DNA from: Anodontia alba
Lineage: Eukaryota; Mollusca; Bivalvia; Lucinida; Lucinidae
Length of the DNA: 64,000 nt
Direction of reading: 5' to 3'
Assembly: GCA_964016985.1 (NCBI GenBank)
Contig: OZ024823.1
Span: forward strand, 131,026,112-131,090,111
The notes under the pieces were generated by a model. That model did not search any database and had not been told where the DNA came from. It was given only the letters and a program-made list of their open reading frames with translations. Positions 1 to 12,700 of this stretch are shown one piece after another. The position numbers and the translations under genes were made by a program. Within the stretch, counting starts at the first letter, position 1; every line of letters starts with the position of its first letter.

Positions 1-491
1 CTGCACGTTTGCACAGTCTTATCAAAATCTTCTCTGGAGTCATTTTGGATAGCCAAGGGTGCAAAGTTTCATCATGCGCACAACAAAGATTCTGATCAGC
101 TGTTAATTAATTGTAGTTTGCTTATTAACAGCGATATAAACAACACGTCATTGCTATGACCTCATTATATCACATTGTATCAAGTTGTGTAACCAATGTA
201 AAAAAAACAATTGAGTGCAGTAATATCCTTTTGGTAAAAATGATTCTCCCAGATTAAAAATGATAAACATGTAAATCAGACTGTGCAGATACGCACACTG
301 ATTTGAGTGTTGGTTTGGTGCACGTCAGAAGACACATTTTCTCATGTTGCAGCTTATTTATCAGGATATCTTGTTATCGATATCTCTGATACACAGACTG
401 TGAATGTCCGGATCAGTCTGCACATCCAGTCTGATCAGGGATTTCATTGTATTCCCTTTATCTACAAGTTTAGTTAATTTTTTTTTTGCAG
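1..491. other. Intron or upstream flank, no exon seen
   Basis: AT-rich sequence before exon A1. It contains a decayed repeat around 250-420 with short words (cagactgtgcagatacgcac) that recur near 20790 and 25700. No exon of the module family is recognisable here; the preceding exon D should lie to the left. Confidence 0.5.
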
Positions 492-737
492 CATGTACAC
501 TGTTGGGACGTACCATTACCATACCAGACCTAAGTCAGACAGCCATTGGGGAATACCTGTATTTCTATATCTCTGATGATTGTATGAGATTGGATGCCTG
601 CCTTGATGTCAGTATACCGCGCACAGATATCAAGAAGTCATTTTCGGCATATATCAGTCTGGACCCTTGTAACTATGTTATTAAAGCTTCCTTTGAACTC
701 TGGACCCTCAACATTATACTCTTTGAGTACAACTGGG
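492..737 (+). CDS. Module 1 exon A (Cys-poor variant)
   Basis: The acceptor is a T-run ending in gcag, the donor is gtaagt, and both introns are phase 1. It reads ACTLLGRTITIP... and ends ...LFEYNWG. The core reads ISDDCMRLDACLDV: the second and fourth canonical Cys of the A core (C-x6-C-x4-CC) are F and A here. The other four Cys remain, including DPC. A MITE begins about 20 bp downstream of the donor. No in-frame upstream start is supported; the open frame to the left runs through the splice acceptor. Confidence 0.85.
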
Positions 738-3700
738 GTAAGTATAGCCCTAAATATGGTAAGTGTCCTAAAATTTTTTGTACACTAAAGTATCTGACAA
801 AATGACTTATGCAAACAGTGCAGACCCAGATCAGACTGCTCATTCAGGAGCAGTCTGATCAGGGTCTCCACTCTTTGCTAATCCACTAAGTATAATAACT
901 GCATAAAAAGCAAAATTTAAGCCAAAAATGTATGGAATAAAATGTTTCAAAGTTTAGGACATTTACCGTATTGGGATAAGCAGCAACAAAATGTACTGAT
1001 ATTTCTCTTATATCTTCATGAAAACATGGTTAGAGTAATAATTAGAAGGACCTCACCGAGTACCATAATGTATATTTGGAGAAATTAGAAAAATATTATA
1101 CCTGAAGCTGTGAAATCCTAGATGCCTTACTTCTTTACAATACTGCTCCTAAACTTTGAACAAGTCCATTTTACTGTCTGTTGATTTGTCTAAGAACTGC
1201 CGTCTGTGTGGCAAACAGTGTAGTTCCTGATTAGATGCAAGGTTCTGCTGTATCTGATCTGGGCTTACATTGTTTGCTCAGGCCTGCTGGTTCAATGCTT
1301 TAATTAGATACTGTAAAATAATTGTATTTCTCCATGAAAAATATTTTGTAGGTACTCATTGGAATAGCCTTAATGAGGCAAATATCCACTACAGCTGAGG
1401 TTTCATGAAGCAGTTCTAAAGAGTACCCACAACATACATTTTTTCAGTTCTATATTTGCCAACCCTTGATGCGTTCAAGAAAGAAGTTGGCAGACTTCAC
1501 CACTACAGGCCCTAGGTCCCAAAAGGGATGAATGGTCTTGTATTTAACCTCTCTACTTGACCAACTGTTTTTAACACTATCACATTGTATCTCCTCACTA
1601 TCCTGACTATCTCCTCTTTTTACTATGAGCTACATTTCCCATCTTGACAGGGCATAACTGCCTTAAATGCCTATGAGCATGTAAGGCCAACAGTATCCAG
1701 AGAAAGGATGAAAGAAAGAAAGAAAGAAAGACAGAAAAGAAAAAAAGAAAGAAAGAAAAAGGCCCAGATAAAACTGTACACATGAGGAGAATACCCCACT
1801 ACACAATAGTGGCAGGGTATTATGGTATCACTTTGGCTGTCTGTGTATCCATCCGTTTGTCTGCCCATCCATCCATCTGCCTGTCGTATGTTTGTCCATC
1901 TGTATTTTCGCTTCCAGACGATAACTTGAGTAAATATCAGTGAATTTTCACCAAATTGATCTGTGCATTGATATTGTGGAGATCTGGTTTGGGATTGTTA
2001 ATGGGCAAATTTCATCTGTTTTTGACAGAGTTATCTGCCCGCGACAGATCCATATTTTCATTTCCCTATGATATCTTTAGTATATATCAATGGATTTTCA
2101 CCAAACATTATCTGCCCGGGATATGTCCATATTTTCATTTCTGGATGGTAACTTTACTAAATATCAGTAGATTTTCACCAAACTTGGTGTGTGCATTGAT
2201 ATTTTGGACATCTGCTTTGCGATTGCTAATGGTAGAATTTTGTCTATTTTTGACAGAATTATCTGCCCTGAACACATCCATATTTTACTTTCAAGACAAT
2301 AACAAATAAATCTCTGGAGTTTCACCAAATTTGATGTGTGCATTGATATTATGGAAATCTGCTTTGGGATTGCTCATCGGCAAATTTCATCAGTTTTTGA
2401 CAGAGTTATCTGCTCATGACACGATAATGGCAGGGTATTATCATTTCACATTTTATTTAATGTGGAGTTCATGACATTTGACAGTATGCAGACTGCCTGT
2501 GCATATAGACGTTTTCTGTACCTTTGGACTCCATAGCTCTGGATAAGATGCTTTCTTCAACTAAAACTATTCATATTTTTCTTTATGTCTCCATAATGCT
2601 GTAGATATTAAATTTAAATTCTGTCAATGTACAATCTGGTCATTGCTTACACAGTGTGAATATGTCTGAAGCTAAGTTTTTATCTGAAGTAGCAGATGTA
2701 GCATTTTGCTAATATAGCATTTGTTTATAGAAGGGCAATAAGAAATGTGTGGTATCATGGACATGAAAATCACCTAGTAGGTTGAACAGCTAGACTCTTG
2801 ACAATTATAAAGTTGACAGTAGATGATCTGAGGCATGGCTCCAGATAAGAGGGATATCTAGATAGATATTTGTTTTTCTTATGTCTATTACATAGGTTGT
2901 GGGTACTGTATTTACCCTAAGTATTGGGACACCTATCTCCTTATCATATTTGTCTTAAAATTCGAAATAGTCCATTCTACTTCCTGTTGATCTGTCTAAA
3001 ATAATGCTGTTAGTTTGGCAGCATCTGATCTGGGTCTACACTGTTTGCAAAGGCCTATCTGTCTCAATACTAAAGGTTATTACAGTACCTATTTGAAGCA
3101 CTGATGTGCTAATGAGTACCCATAACTTATGTTTTTATGGAGAAATAAGTAGAATATAAACACCTTTTGTTTGAAAAATTAGTCTTATCTGTAGTTTTGA
3201 TCTGTGGCACGGAAACATTAAAATAGATGCAAGGTGTGGGGATGAGTAGGCGGGAATGTTGGACTAGATACATTTCTAATGGTTGAATTCCCTTTATTCT
3301 ATCTGATAATTTTGGTATTTTTGTTATGTCCCATTTTTTGTATTTTTCAGGAAAACCAGAAGAAGTAAAACTAACCAAAGATATAGTTTTAAGGTAATAG
3401 ATGTTTTGTAGGATGGATGAAAATATCAGTTACCTATGCATTTTGATTATTACTTTTGCTAACTCCAGGTTCAAATATGATGGGCTATTTTTTACTTTGG
3501 GATCAGTGAGATTTTGTCATGAAATACCCACTCCCATTCCTGTCACAGAATCACGGAGACTTGATGTGAAATTGTACTCCTTTATCATTAAACCACTGAA
3601 ACTTTGTCAGGGAGCCTGCTTTCATCACAAAATCTGAGAGATTCAGAAGCAAATTTCATGATCCTTATTTAGGTTCTAAGTTTTGAAAAATGTTAACAGT

Positions 3701-6700
3701 TTGCTTAATCTTTTACATGAATATTTCTACAATTGAGATCACATTACGGTCTACTTTTGGGAGTACTTAAATCTCAAATTCAGCAACAAGCACAGTTCTA
3801 GAGAGAAATTAAACTAACTTTTACTCCTCACGCCAGCCCCCTATAAAGTTTTTCTTACCTTCCCTTATGCTTTTAGACAAACACATGTAATTGCCATGTA
3901 CAGGCTTGGCTGTTGTATTTCCTTTAACATTATTTCACAGCTGAATTGTTCAGGTTTTTTCTCTGGACGAGACCTGAGTCACCATTCTTAATTCAGGGTA
4001 TTTTTTGTGAATATAAGAAGCTATCATGGGTGTGAGGGGTAGATAGAAAAATCTGTCCCGAAGGTCACTATCTGGCATCACAAGGCTTGCCTTGAGATGC
4101 CAGACTGTGATCCAGAGGGACAGATTTTTCTGTCTACGCTTCACACCAATGATAGATTCTTTTTCTTGCAAACCTTTCATTTCTGAACATGGATTTTTAT
4201 TAGTGCATTCGTCACTTCGATTGCTGATTTCTGCCATATTGTGATGACATTACTGTGGCATTAAGTGACATCATTACGTTCAGTGATGTCAACCTTAACG
4301 ATGGTTAACGTGATTCTGTACAACCAGTGGACTTCAAACATGGGAGAATTCTCAATTTTTATCTTGCCCTGGGTAGGATAACCTGGCTAGGATAAGAATT
4401 TCTGTACCAGGGTAAAATCCAAGATTTCCTTACCTGGTGTGCAAGAATTAACTTTCCTGATAACCATAACCACAACGAAGATGCTCTGTAGTGAGTTATC
4501 TTAGTTACAGCGATTTGGCTGATGACTTGGGAAGCAAAATAACCCCTAACACTAAAAATTACAGTGTCAGAAAAACACATTTTTAATGTATCTGCTGGTA
4601 TTTAAATTAAATAGGTTAAATGTTAAACACATTCTTATCTATAGGCTTGTACTTAGTGTCAAAATAAACAAAAATAAACTGTTGATCTTTTGATTATTTT
4701 GCTTAGGTTCTCTATAGATAAAAATACTGAAACAGAGATGTTTGTGATTGATATGGCCATTAAATTTGCTGCCTTCTTTGAAGAGGATCTGCCAGTAGCC
4801 AATGGTCTTGAAGTACCAATACCTCTATGCAACCAGGAATTTGACTTAGTTGGTGAGTTGTTTTTGTTTTTGTATAATTATTTATGATATCAGTCTGACT
4901 ACAGTTCCATGGGTAACAAGTTCAAATCCCAGCTGGGCCACATAACTTCGTGGAGAGTGATCATGAAATAATTTCTAGAGTCATTCTCCCTCTTCCACTG
5001 ATTCAAGAAGGGCAGTTACTGGCATTGTATGTGCACAAAGTACTGGTTAACCACTTAGAGGACTAAGACTGCCCAGAAAAAAATATGAGTAGGTTAACTG
5101 ACCAGTTCAGCATTATCTAAACAAGGTTTGCTGGACTGTACTTCATATCAAACAAAAATGCTGTCCCATGGCTTCGTTTGTGGAAAGAATAATGTTTTAG
5201 TTATACTTTTGTTTTTTTATGGAACTCTATTCCATAGTAAGCCAGCTTAGATCTGTCTTCTTTTTCAGCTAATATTAAAGATCTTGCCACATCACTTGGT
5301 GGGAACATCAACAATGCTGTGTTTGATCTTCTCATGAAAAAGCTTGGAATAGATACCATAATAGTTGAGGGTCCTTGTGAATTGCCAGAAACCCCAAAAG
5401 GTAAGATCACCAGGCTTTCAGATACATAAGTTCTATTTATATTCATAAGAAAATGCCATCTATGTCTATGTCAGACGGGTATTAAATGCTCTCCATGTTG
5501 GGTAAAACATTTTCAGCAAGCATTTTGAAATATTTTTTCTTACTTTCTCAGAAAATAGTGTTTGACATTTCATGCAACTGTCTCCTAGGGAAAATAGGTG
5601 AACTATCATTAATTTGTCATCTGCTGAATCTACCCAGGGAGTGTACGTAGAGGGTTAAATGAATATTAGTCTTTCTGCATTAACTCTTAAAGTGCCATTC
5701 AGAATTGTTGCAGAGATGCCATTTTGAAATATTTTATCAAGAGAAAATAAGGCTTGTCATTCCACATGAATTATTTGCTTTATTTTACATGAAAAATTAA
5801 AGAAGTATAAGTGAAACTACCTGGGAAATGCCACAATCATGAACCACAGCCTTCTCAATGCATCAAAAGAAGGAGAGAGAGAAGAAAAAAGTTGGAGTAT
5901 CATCTGCTGTTGTTGTGCCTGGCCCATTTATGCCAAGCAGACTCTTCTACCATAAGCCTTTGGACAGATCCATTTCCTATATAAGGCGTGTCTGGTTAGT
6001 TTTTATTATTATCATGTTTTGTAGAAGTGTCGGAGGTTAATGCAAACAGTGTAGACACTGATCAGACACTGCACTGATCAGACACAGACACTAGGCTTAA
6101 ATGGGTTAAGAGTTATCACTCTGTGGTAGGTACTATGCTGTTGATATAGCTAGGACCTTTTGCTGAACTGTCTGTGCAGTCTGGTCAGTATCTTTGCTGT
6201 CACACATATTATATTTGGACTGCATCAAAAGAAAAAGTGTTTTGAGCATACTCAATATGCTTAGATAATCCTACACATCCACACGGACTCCTAATGGTGT
6301 TTGTTCATGGTACTCTTTTTAATGTGCAGTGGCTCTGTAACGGGACAATGTGAGGTCTGATCAGACTACAGGAATGAACAGGCTGATCTGAGCCTTTCAT
6401 CATGAAAACATGCCTATATAATTTTGACCCCCTTTAACCCCACTTTTATATAGTAAAACTGTGGTTTACAGGGGTATACATTATTTGTCTTATTTCTGCT
6501 CAAAAACATTGATTGTGGGTGCTCGTTAGAACCGCCAAGGCGGTTCTAACGAGTACCCACAATCTATGTTTTGAGCAGAAATATGAAAACTATTAGAGTT
6601 TTTTATCTGAAAATTTTCAGTTTTTGGAGGTGAAAATTTCTATATATTTGAATAGGCATGTTTTCATAATGAATGTTGGTATATATCTGCTTAAATCATA

Positions 6701-9700
6701 GCCCCAGATGCTGTTTTAGCCAAAAGGTGACAAAATAAGATCAATATTTATCTGATACCCCTCTTAATGTTTGAAGCTATTTTCAATAACCTTTTTTGCT
6801 TGGCATGGCACATTTAACCCATTGTATACTGAATAGACTCTCCCACACTATATATTGGAAGAATCCAATTTCAAATTTAGGTACGTCTGGCTATGAGATT
6901 TATATATTCCTAGAGAAAAATGGCTAAGCTATTTGCAAACAGTTGAGACCCTGATCAGACGCTGCATTCTGCAGCGTCTGATCTGGGTCTGCACTGTTTT
7001 CCAATTACCCTTTTACGGGTCTCCCAACTACAATGGGTTAATGTAGTAGACAAATTGCCCTGCCTATTTTCTGGGAAAAACCAGAAAAAATATCATCAGT
7101 TTGTCGTCTGCTGAATCTGCCCAGAGAATAGTAATGGGTATGCATTACAGACCAAAAACACATTATCATCTTAAGTATTGGGACGGACAGGTCTGAGTAA
7201 ACAGTGTAGACCCAAATCAGATGCTGCAGAATGCTATCACTCAAAACTTACATTTTTGCCCATATCTGCTACTGAATTGCCTGAATTATACGTTTTGACC
7301 TGCTTTCTGTGATACTTACCGTATTTACCGCATATATTCAGAATGAGGCATCTCATCGTGATCTACACTGTTTGTCATTCATCCAGCAAATTTTAGACTT
7401 AACATCATGTAGTAAATTCTACTTGTAAAAAAAATTAGAACAAGTATGGTAAGGAGTTGAGGTGTATGAATACTTAGAGTAAATACGATAGTAGTCTGTG
7501 ACCTTAAGAGACTTGTTATCCGTACTGTAAATAATCAGACATCTTAACTCCTTGCCATTCTTGTTCTAAAATTTGAACAACTTAATTGTATGTGTCTACA
7601 AGCTGCTGGTTTAGAGATAGATATTATAGAGCCTGATCAGAGGCTACTTTCTATGGCATCTGATCTGCATCTACACCGTTTGTTCAAGCCGTTCTATCTA
7701 AATACTTAAGGGAAATGCATTGAATAACTAGCGAACTCTGATAACAATTAATAAGACAAAACATGACAAATTTTTTTATTTCTCCACAAAAGTATGTGGA
7801 AGGTGGTGATTAGAGTTGAGGCAGGGCTAATGAGTACCATCAGTATACCTGGGCCCAGTTGTTCAAAGCTAACGACGTCGTTAGTTAACGATTCGTTAAA
7901 ATTTACATCGAGTGATACGCAAATATGCTGAAATTTTTTGCTGAAAAAATGTGAGTAGCTTTTGCAGTGCAAAAGCTACTCACATTTTTTCAGCAAAAAA
8001 TATCAGAATATTGTATATTGAATCTGCTAAAACAGTTAACGAAATGACCCTTAACGAGCTCGTTAAGCTAACGACGCTTTGAACAACCGGGCCCTGTTTG
8101 TATTAACTAGTTTATGCCAAATGGACTCTTCTACTTTAACTCTTGGATGGGTGTGTGGTTAGTTTTCATTTTTACTATGTTTTATGAAACTCCTGTTTTT
8201 AATACAAACAGTATAGACCTAATCAAACAACACATTCTGTGGCATCTGATCTGGATCTACACTGTTTGCCATTGTCCCTTTTATGGGACGCTAGGCTTAA
8301 ATGGGTTAATGCTTAGCATTCTAGGTAAAATTTCAGCAGACAACACTTTGAAATATTTTTCTTATATTCCCCTTCATGCAAACTTTCTGGAAAGGAGAAA
8401 ATTTGCATGAAATTTTTAAGCCTATTTTTCTGGAAAAATGAGAAAAATATCGATTTGTTTCCTACTGAATTAGCCTAGAGAGTGGTAAAGGTTAAAGGAA
8501 ACGGATACACTTTCAAGGGAGACAAAACTGTCAAAATTGTTTTGCCTCCCTTCTGAAAAGGGGTTTACTCTAAAAGGAGCAAATTCTTTCCTTTTAGAGT
8601 AGACCACTTTCCAGATGATGATTGATGTGCAGGAAAGCAAATTGCCTCCCTTGTAAAATATGGCAAAAAATTATATATTATGTATCTAGTCCTCTTAAGT
8701 TTGTCTTTGCATATATTTTTTAACAGCTTCACTTTAAATTATTGATAAATGAATAGCATTGCTTTTGGATGGATACATATCGGTTGACATCATTTTGCTG
8801 CTGCTATCTAAAGGTCAAGGTCACAGGCTGGATGGATACATATCAGTTGACATGCTACCAAAAGGTCAAGGTCTTAGGCTAGAAAAAATTGCATTGGTCT
8901 AGGTGATTATACAGGTCAGGAGGTGTACATGAACTCCTCTCATTTGCTCTTGTTTTATACCCCTCCACATGATAGTGGTGGTGTATTATGGTATTGGTCA
9001 TCCATGTTTCCGTCCGTCCATCCGTCTGTTGTACATCCATCCATATTTTAGTTTCTGGATGATAACTTGAGTAAAAATCAGTTGTTTTCACCAAACTTGG
9101 TTTTTGCATTGATGTTGTGGAGATCTGCTTTAGGATTGCTAATGGGCATATTTGAACAGTTTTTGGCAGTTATCTGCTGGGTACACAGCAATGGCTGGGT
9201 ATTACTGTTTCAGGTTTTTTATTTGTTTTTCTTTTCAGATTTGTTGATCATTTACCATATGCTTTAGTTTTAGCCTGTACTTGCTTATTTGGGTTTTGTT
9301 GCTCATTTTTTGTGCTTATTTGTTTTCAGCATGCCCTGAAGCTATGAATCCTGACAACATGATACCAGAACGTATGAAGAACTATCTGAGATGCAGCTTA
9401 GCAGAAAACTGTTTTGGTCTGACCTGCTGTCTGGATTTCAGTTTCACCATTCCACTGTCAGATATTGTGAAGCACTTGAGTGTTCCGTTCTGGTTTGAGA
9501 TGGATCCATGTGATGTGTCATTCTTCACAGGAATTGGGACATATGAGCATCGGGAACAACTTCTGCATTATGACTGGAGTAAGAATACCATATTTACTCT
9601 AATTACTGCACTCTGTGCTTAAGTGTTTCAAAATTACTAGAAAAACTTGTAGTAAAATAGCCTGCTAGTATGGGTACACTTAAAGAAAGATCAGCAGAGA

Positions 9701-12700
9701 ACTTCATGACGGGCATATTAAATGATACTTAGGCAATATTTTTCTGATTTTCTTTTCTGATTATGTTGTTGGTACTCATTTGAATTGGCTTGACATGTCA
9801 AGGCAATTCAAATGACTACCAACAAAATGTGTTTTTATAAATAAGGAAATAAAAGTACACTGGCTGTAATCTAAAGACTATTAAATTGCTTGACTGTGCG
9901 CTTACAGGAGCATATGTTGTAATTAGGTCGATTACGGTATTTGTTTTTGTATGATAAATTTTATTCATACTACAGTGAACCATCATTACAATGACAGCGT
10001 TTATTCCAAATATGTTAACCATAAATGAATTTGCTGCTGTAAAGAATTTTTTATTTGCAGAATGATATATAAAAAGACTGTGTTTTATTCTTATTTCCTC
10101 ATAGAACTTAAGTTTTGGATATTTGTTAGAATTTCCTCACTGAGGCAATTCTAGCAAATATCCAAAACACGTTTCGGAAAGTCTTTAACACCATGATCTG
10201 CCATTATTTCTGATTAACTGTCACCTCTTAAGCGAGGTCAAATTATCATTATAACAAAGTCAAGTTATCAGTATAGCAAGTTTTTCCATTGTATCAAATG
10301 TCAGTATAAAGACAGTAGACTGTATGTTGCTTCTTACTAATTATCTCCACAGAAATGAGTGAACCTTCATTACAACGACATTTCTTCTAAATATATTACC
10401 ATAAATGAATTTGCTGTCATAAAGAATTTTTTTTATTTGCAGAATGATATATAAGAAAGGCCATCTTTTGTTCTTATTTCCTCATAGAAGAGTTTTGGAT
10501 ATTTGTTAGAATTGCCTCACTGAGGCAATTCAAACAAATATCCAAAACATATGTTTCATAAAGTCTTAAACACAATGTTCCTCCATTATGTCTGATTAAC
10601 TGTCACCTTTTGAGCGAAGTCAAATTATCATTATAACAAAATCAAGTTTTGTCATTGCTTTTTTACTAATTATCTCCACAGAAACGAGTGCTACATTATG
10701 GCTGAGTAAAAAAAAAATAGTTTGCAAGCTCGAGAGTACAGGAAGAGCTATTGCATTGGTGTTGGTGATGACATCAGCGTTAGCATACACAAATATTACA
10801 ATTTTACATTTAAGAAAGCAGATTATCCAAACCATTTGAGAGATTTATATCAAAGTTAGCCTATTTGTAGATATTGGCCAGTAGTTTTACAGCAATACCC
10901 ACTTCTATGCCCATGACCTTGTGGTCAAGCAGAACTGAAACTGTTCTGTTTCCTAGCAAAATATGTGAGTTTTGAACATTCTGTGAATTAAGAGCATTGA
11001 CATTTCTGATCAGACTGCATAGATATGGATATTGTCCTGGTTTAGCATAGCCCCAGATGAGGCACTTTTTCTTCAGTCAGATAGTTCTGGTATTTGTCTT
11101 ATTAGCTCACCTGGAGCTTTGCTCCAGGTCATCTTATGCCATGGCCTGTTGTCGGGCATCCGTCGGTCCATCCGTCGTCCATTGATAGCTTTTCACAGTT
11201 TAGACATCTCCTCCAGACCATAAGTTGAATTGAGCTGAAACTTAGTGGGAGGCATTGTGGCAACATGGAGATTCAGAATTGCTAAGATCGTTCCGTTCCG
11301 ATGTCTAAAATAGCCGCCATGGCAGACATTTTGAAATTCTTCAAACGACCTCCTACCAAACTGTAAGTCGGATTGAGCTGAAACTTAATGGGAGGCATCA
11401 CAGTGAGATAGAAATTCAGAATTGCTAAAAACGTTCCGTTTCGATATACAAGATGGCCATCTTCAAATGACAAATCTCAAACCATGTCAGATTGAGCCGA
11501 AACTTAATAGGAAGCATTGGAGCGACATAGAGATTCAGAATTGCTAAAATCATTCCGTTTCGATATCCAAGATGGCCTCCATGGTGGCCATCTTGAAATT
11601 CTTAAACGACAACTTCTCCCAAACTGTAAGTCGGATTGAGCCGCCACTCGATCAGAGTGACATATAGATTTAGAATTGCTAAAATAGTTCCATCAAAATA
11701 TCAAAGATGGCCCCCATCTTGAAATTATTCAGACGACATCTCCTCCCAAATTGTAAGTCAGATTGAGCCGAAACTGAATGGAAGCATTGGAGCAACATAG
11801 AGATTCAGATTTACTAAAATTGTTCTGTTCTGATATCCAAGATGGCCACCTTGGCTGCCATCTTGAAAATCTTGAAACCACACCTGCTTCCGAACCCTAA
11901 GTCAGACTGAGCCCAAACTTGGAGGCATTTGGGCCACATGGAGAGTTAGAATTGCTAAAATCATTCTGTTCCCATATCCAAGATGGCAGTCATGTTGGCC
12001 AACATCAGATTCTGGATTGCTAAAGGCAATCTGATCCGATAGCCAAGATGGCCACCATGGCACAATGATCAGCCTAATCCAGGCGAGCGATTTCTGGCCC
12101 ACTTGGGCCTCTAGTTTCTCCATGAAAACATATGTTCAGCGTACTCATCAGAAGTGTCTCAGATTGAGTACCCACAACAAGTTTTCACAGAAAAGTAAGA
12201 AAAATATTACTGGGACCGCCCCATTTATCTGGAACTATGGGGTAGTGTCATTGCCGTTTGTTTCAAGGTGATTTTCTGTTTGGAAGAGCTCATAAGTAAT
12301 ATCAGTGCTGGCATTTTGCAGGCCATTTTTTTTTTCACCAAAAAGGTATGCTGTATTTACCCTAAATATTCAGACACCTCGACACCTTGCCATACATGTC
12401 TTAAAATTTGAACCAAGTCCATTTTACTACCAATTGATGTGTCTGTAATTTGCTGGATGAGTGGCAAACAGTGTAGATGATCAGAAGTTGCATTTTGCAG
12501 CATCTGATCTGAGTGTACACTGGTTGCTCAGGCCTCTCTGTCCCAAACACTTAAGGTTAATACAATTATATGTTTTTCTTATGTATCTGTGAAACAGGCG
12601 CATTTTGTGTCCACTCAGATGCCCATGTACATGTTGCACTCATGTTGTGTATACATTTTTTTGATTACCATTTACCTGCAGCTGTGCACAATTGAACAGT

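Noticed and set aside
404..491. Possible N-terminal extension of exon A1 from an ATG at 404
   Set aside because: The frame crosses a good T-rich acceptor ending at 491, and all other A exons begin at the same xC position in phase 1.
1671..1868. Open frame of 65 residues rich in Phe and Ser
   Set aside because: It translates the GAAA microsatellite on the minus strand.
7748..7972. Open frame inside an F3 palindrome, with a near-identical one at 63111-63329
   Set aside because: Both are translations of the palindromic MITE, and the match comes from element copies, not a gene.
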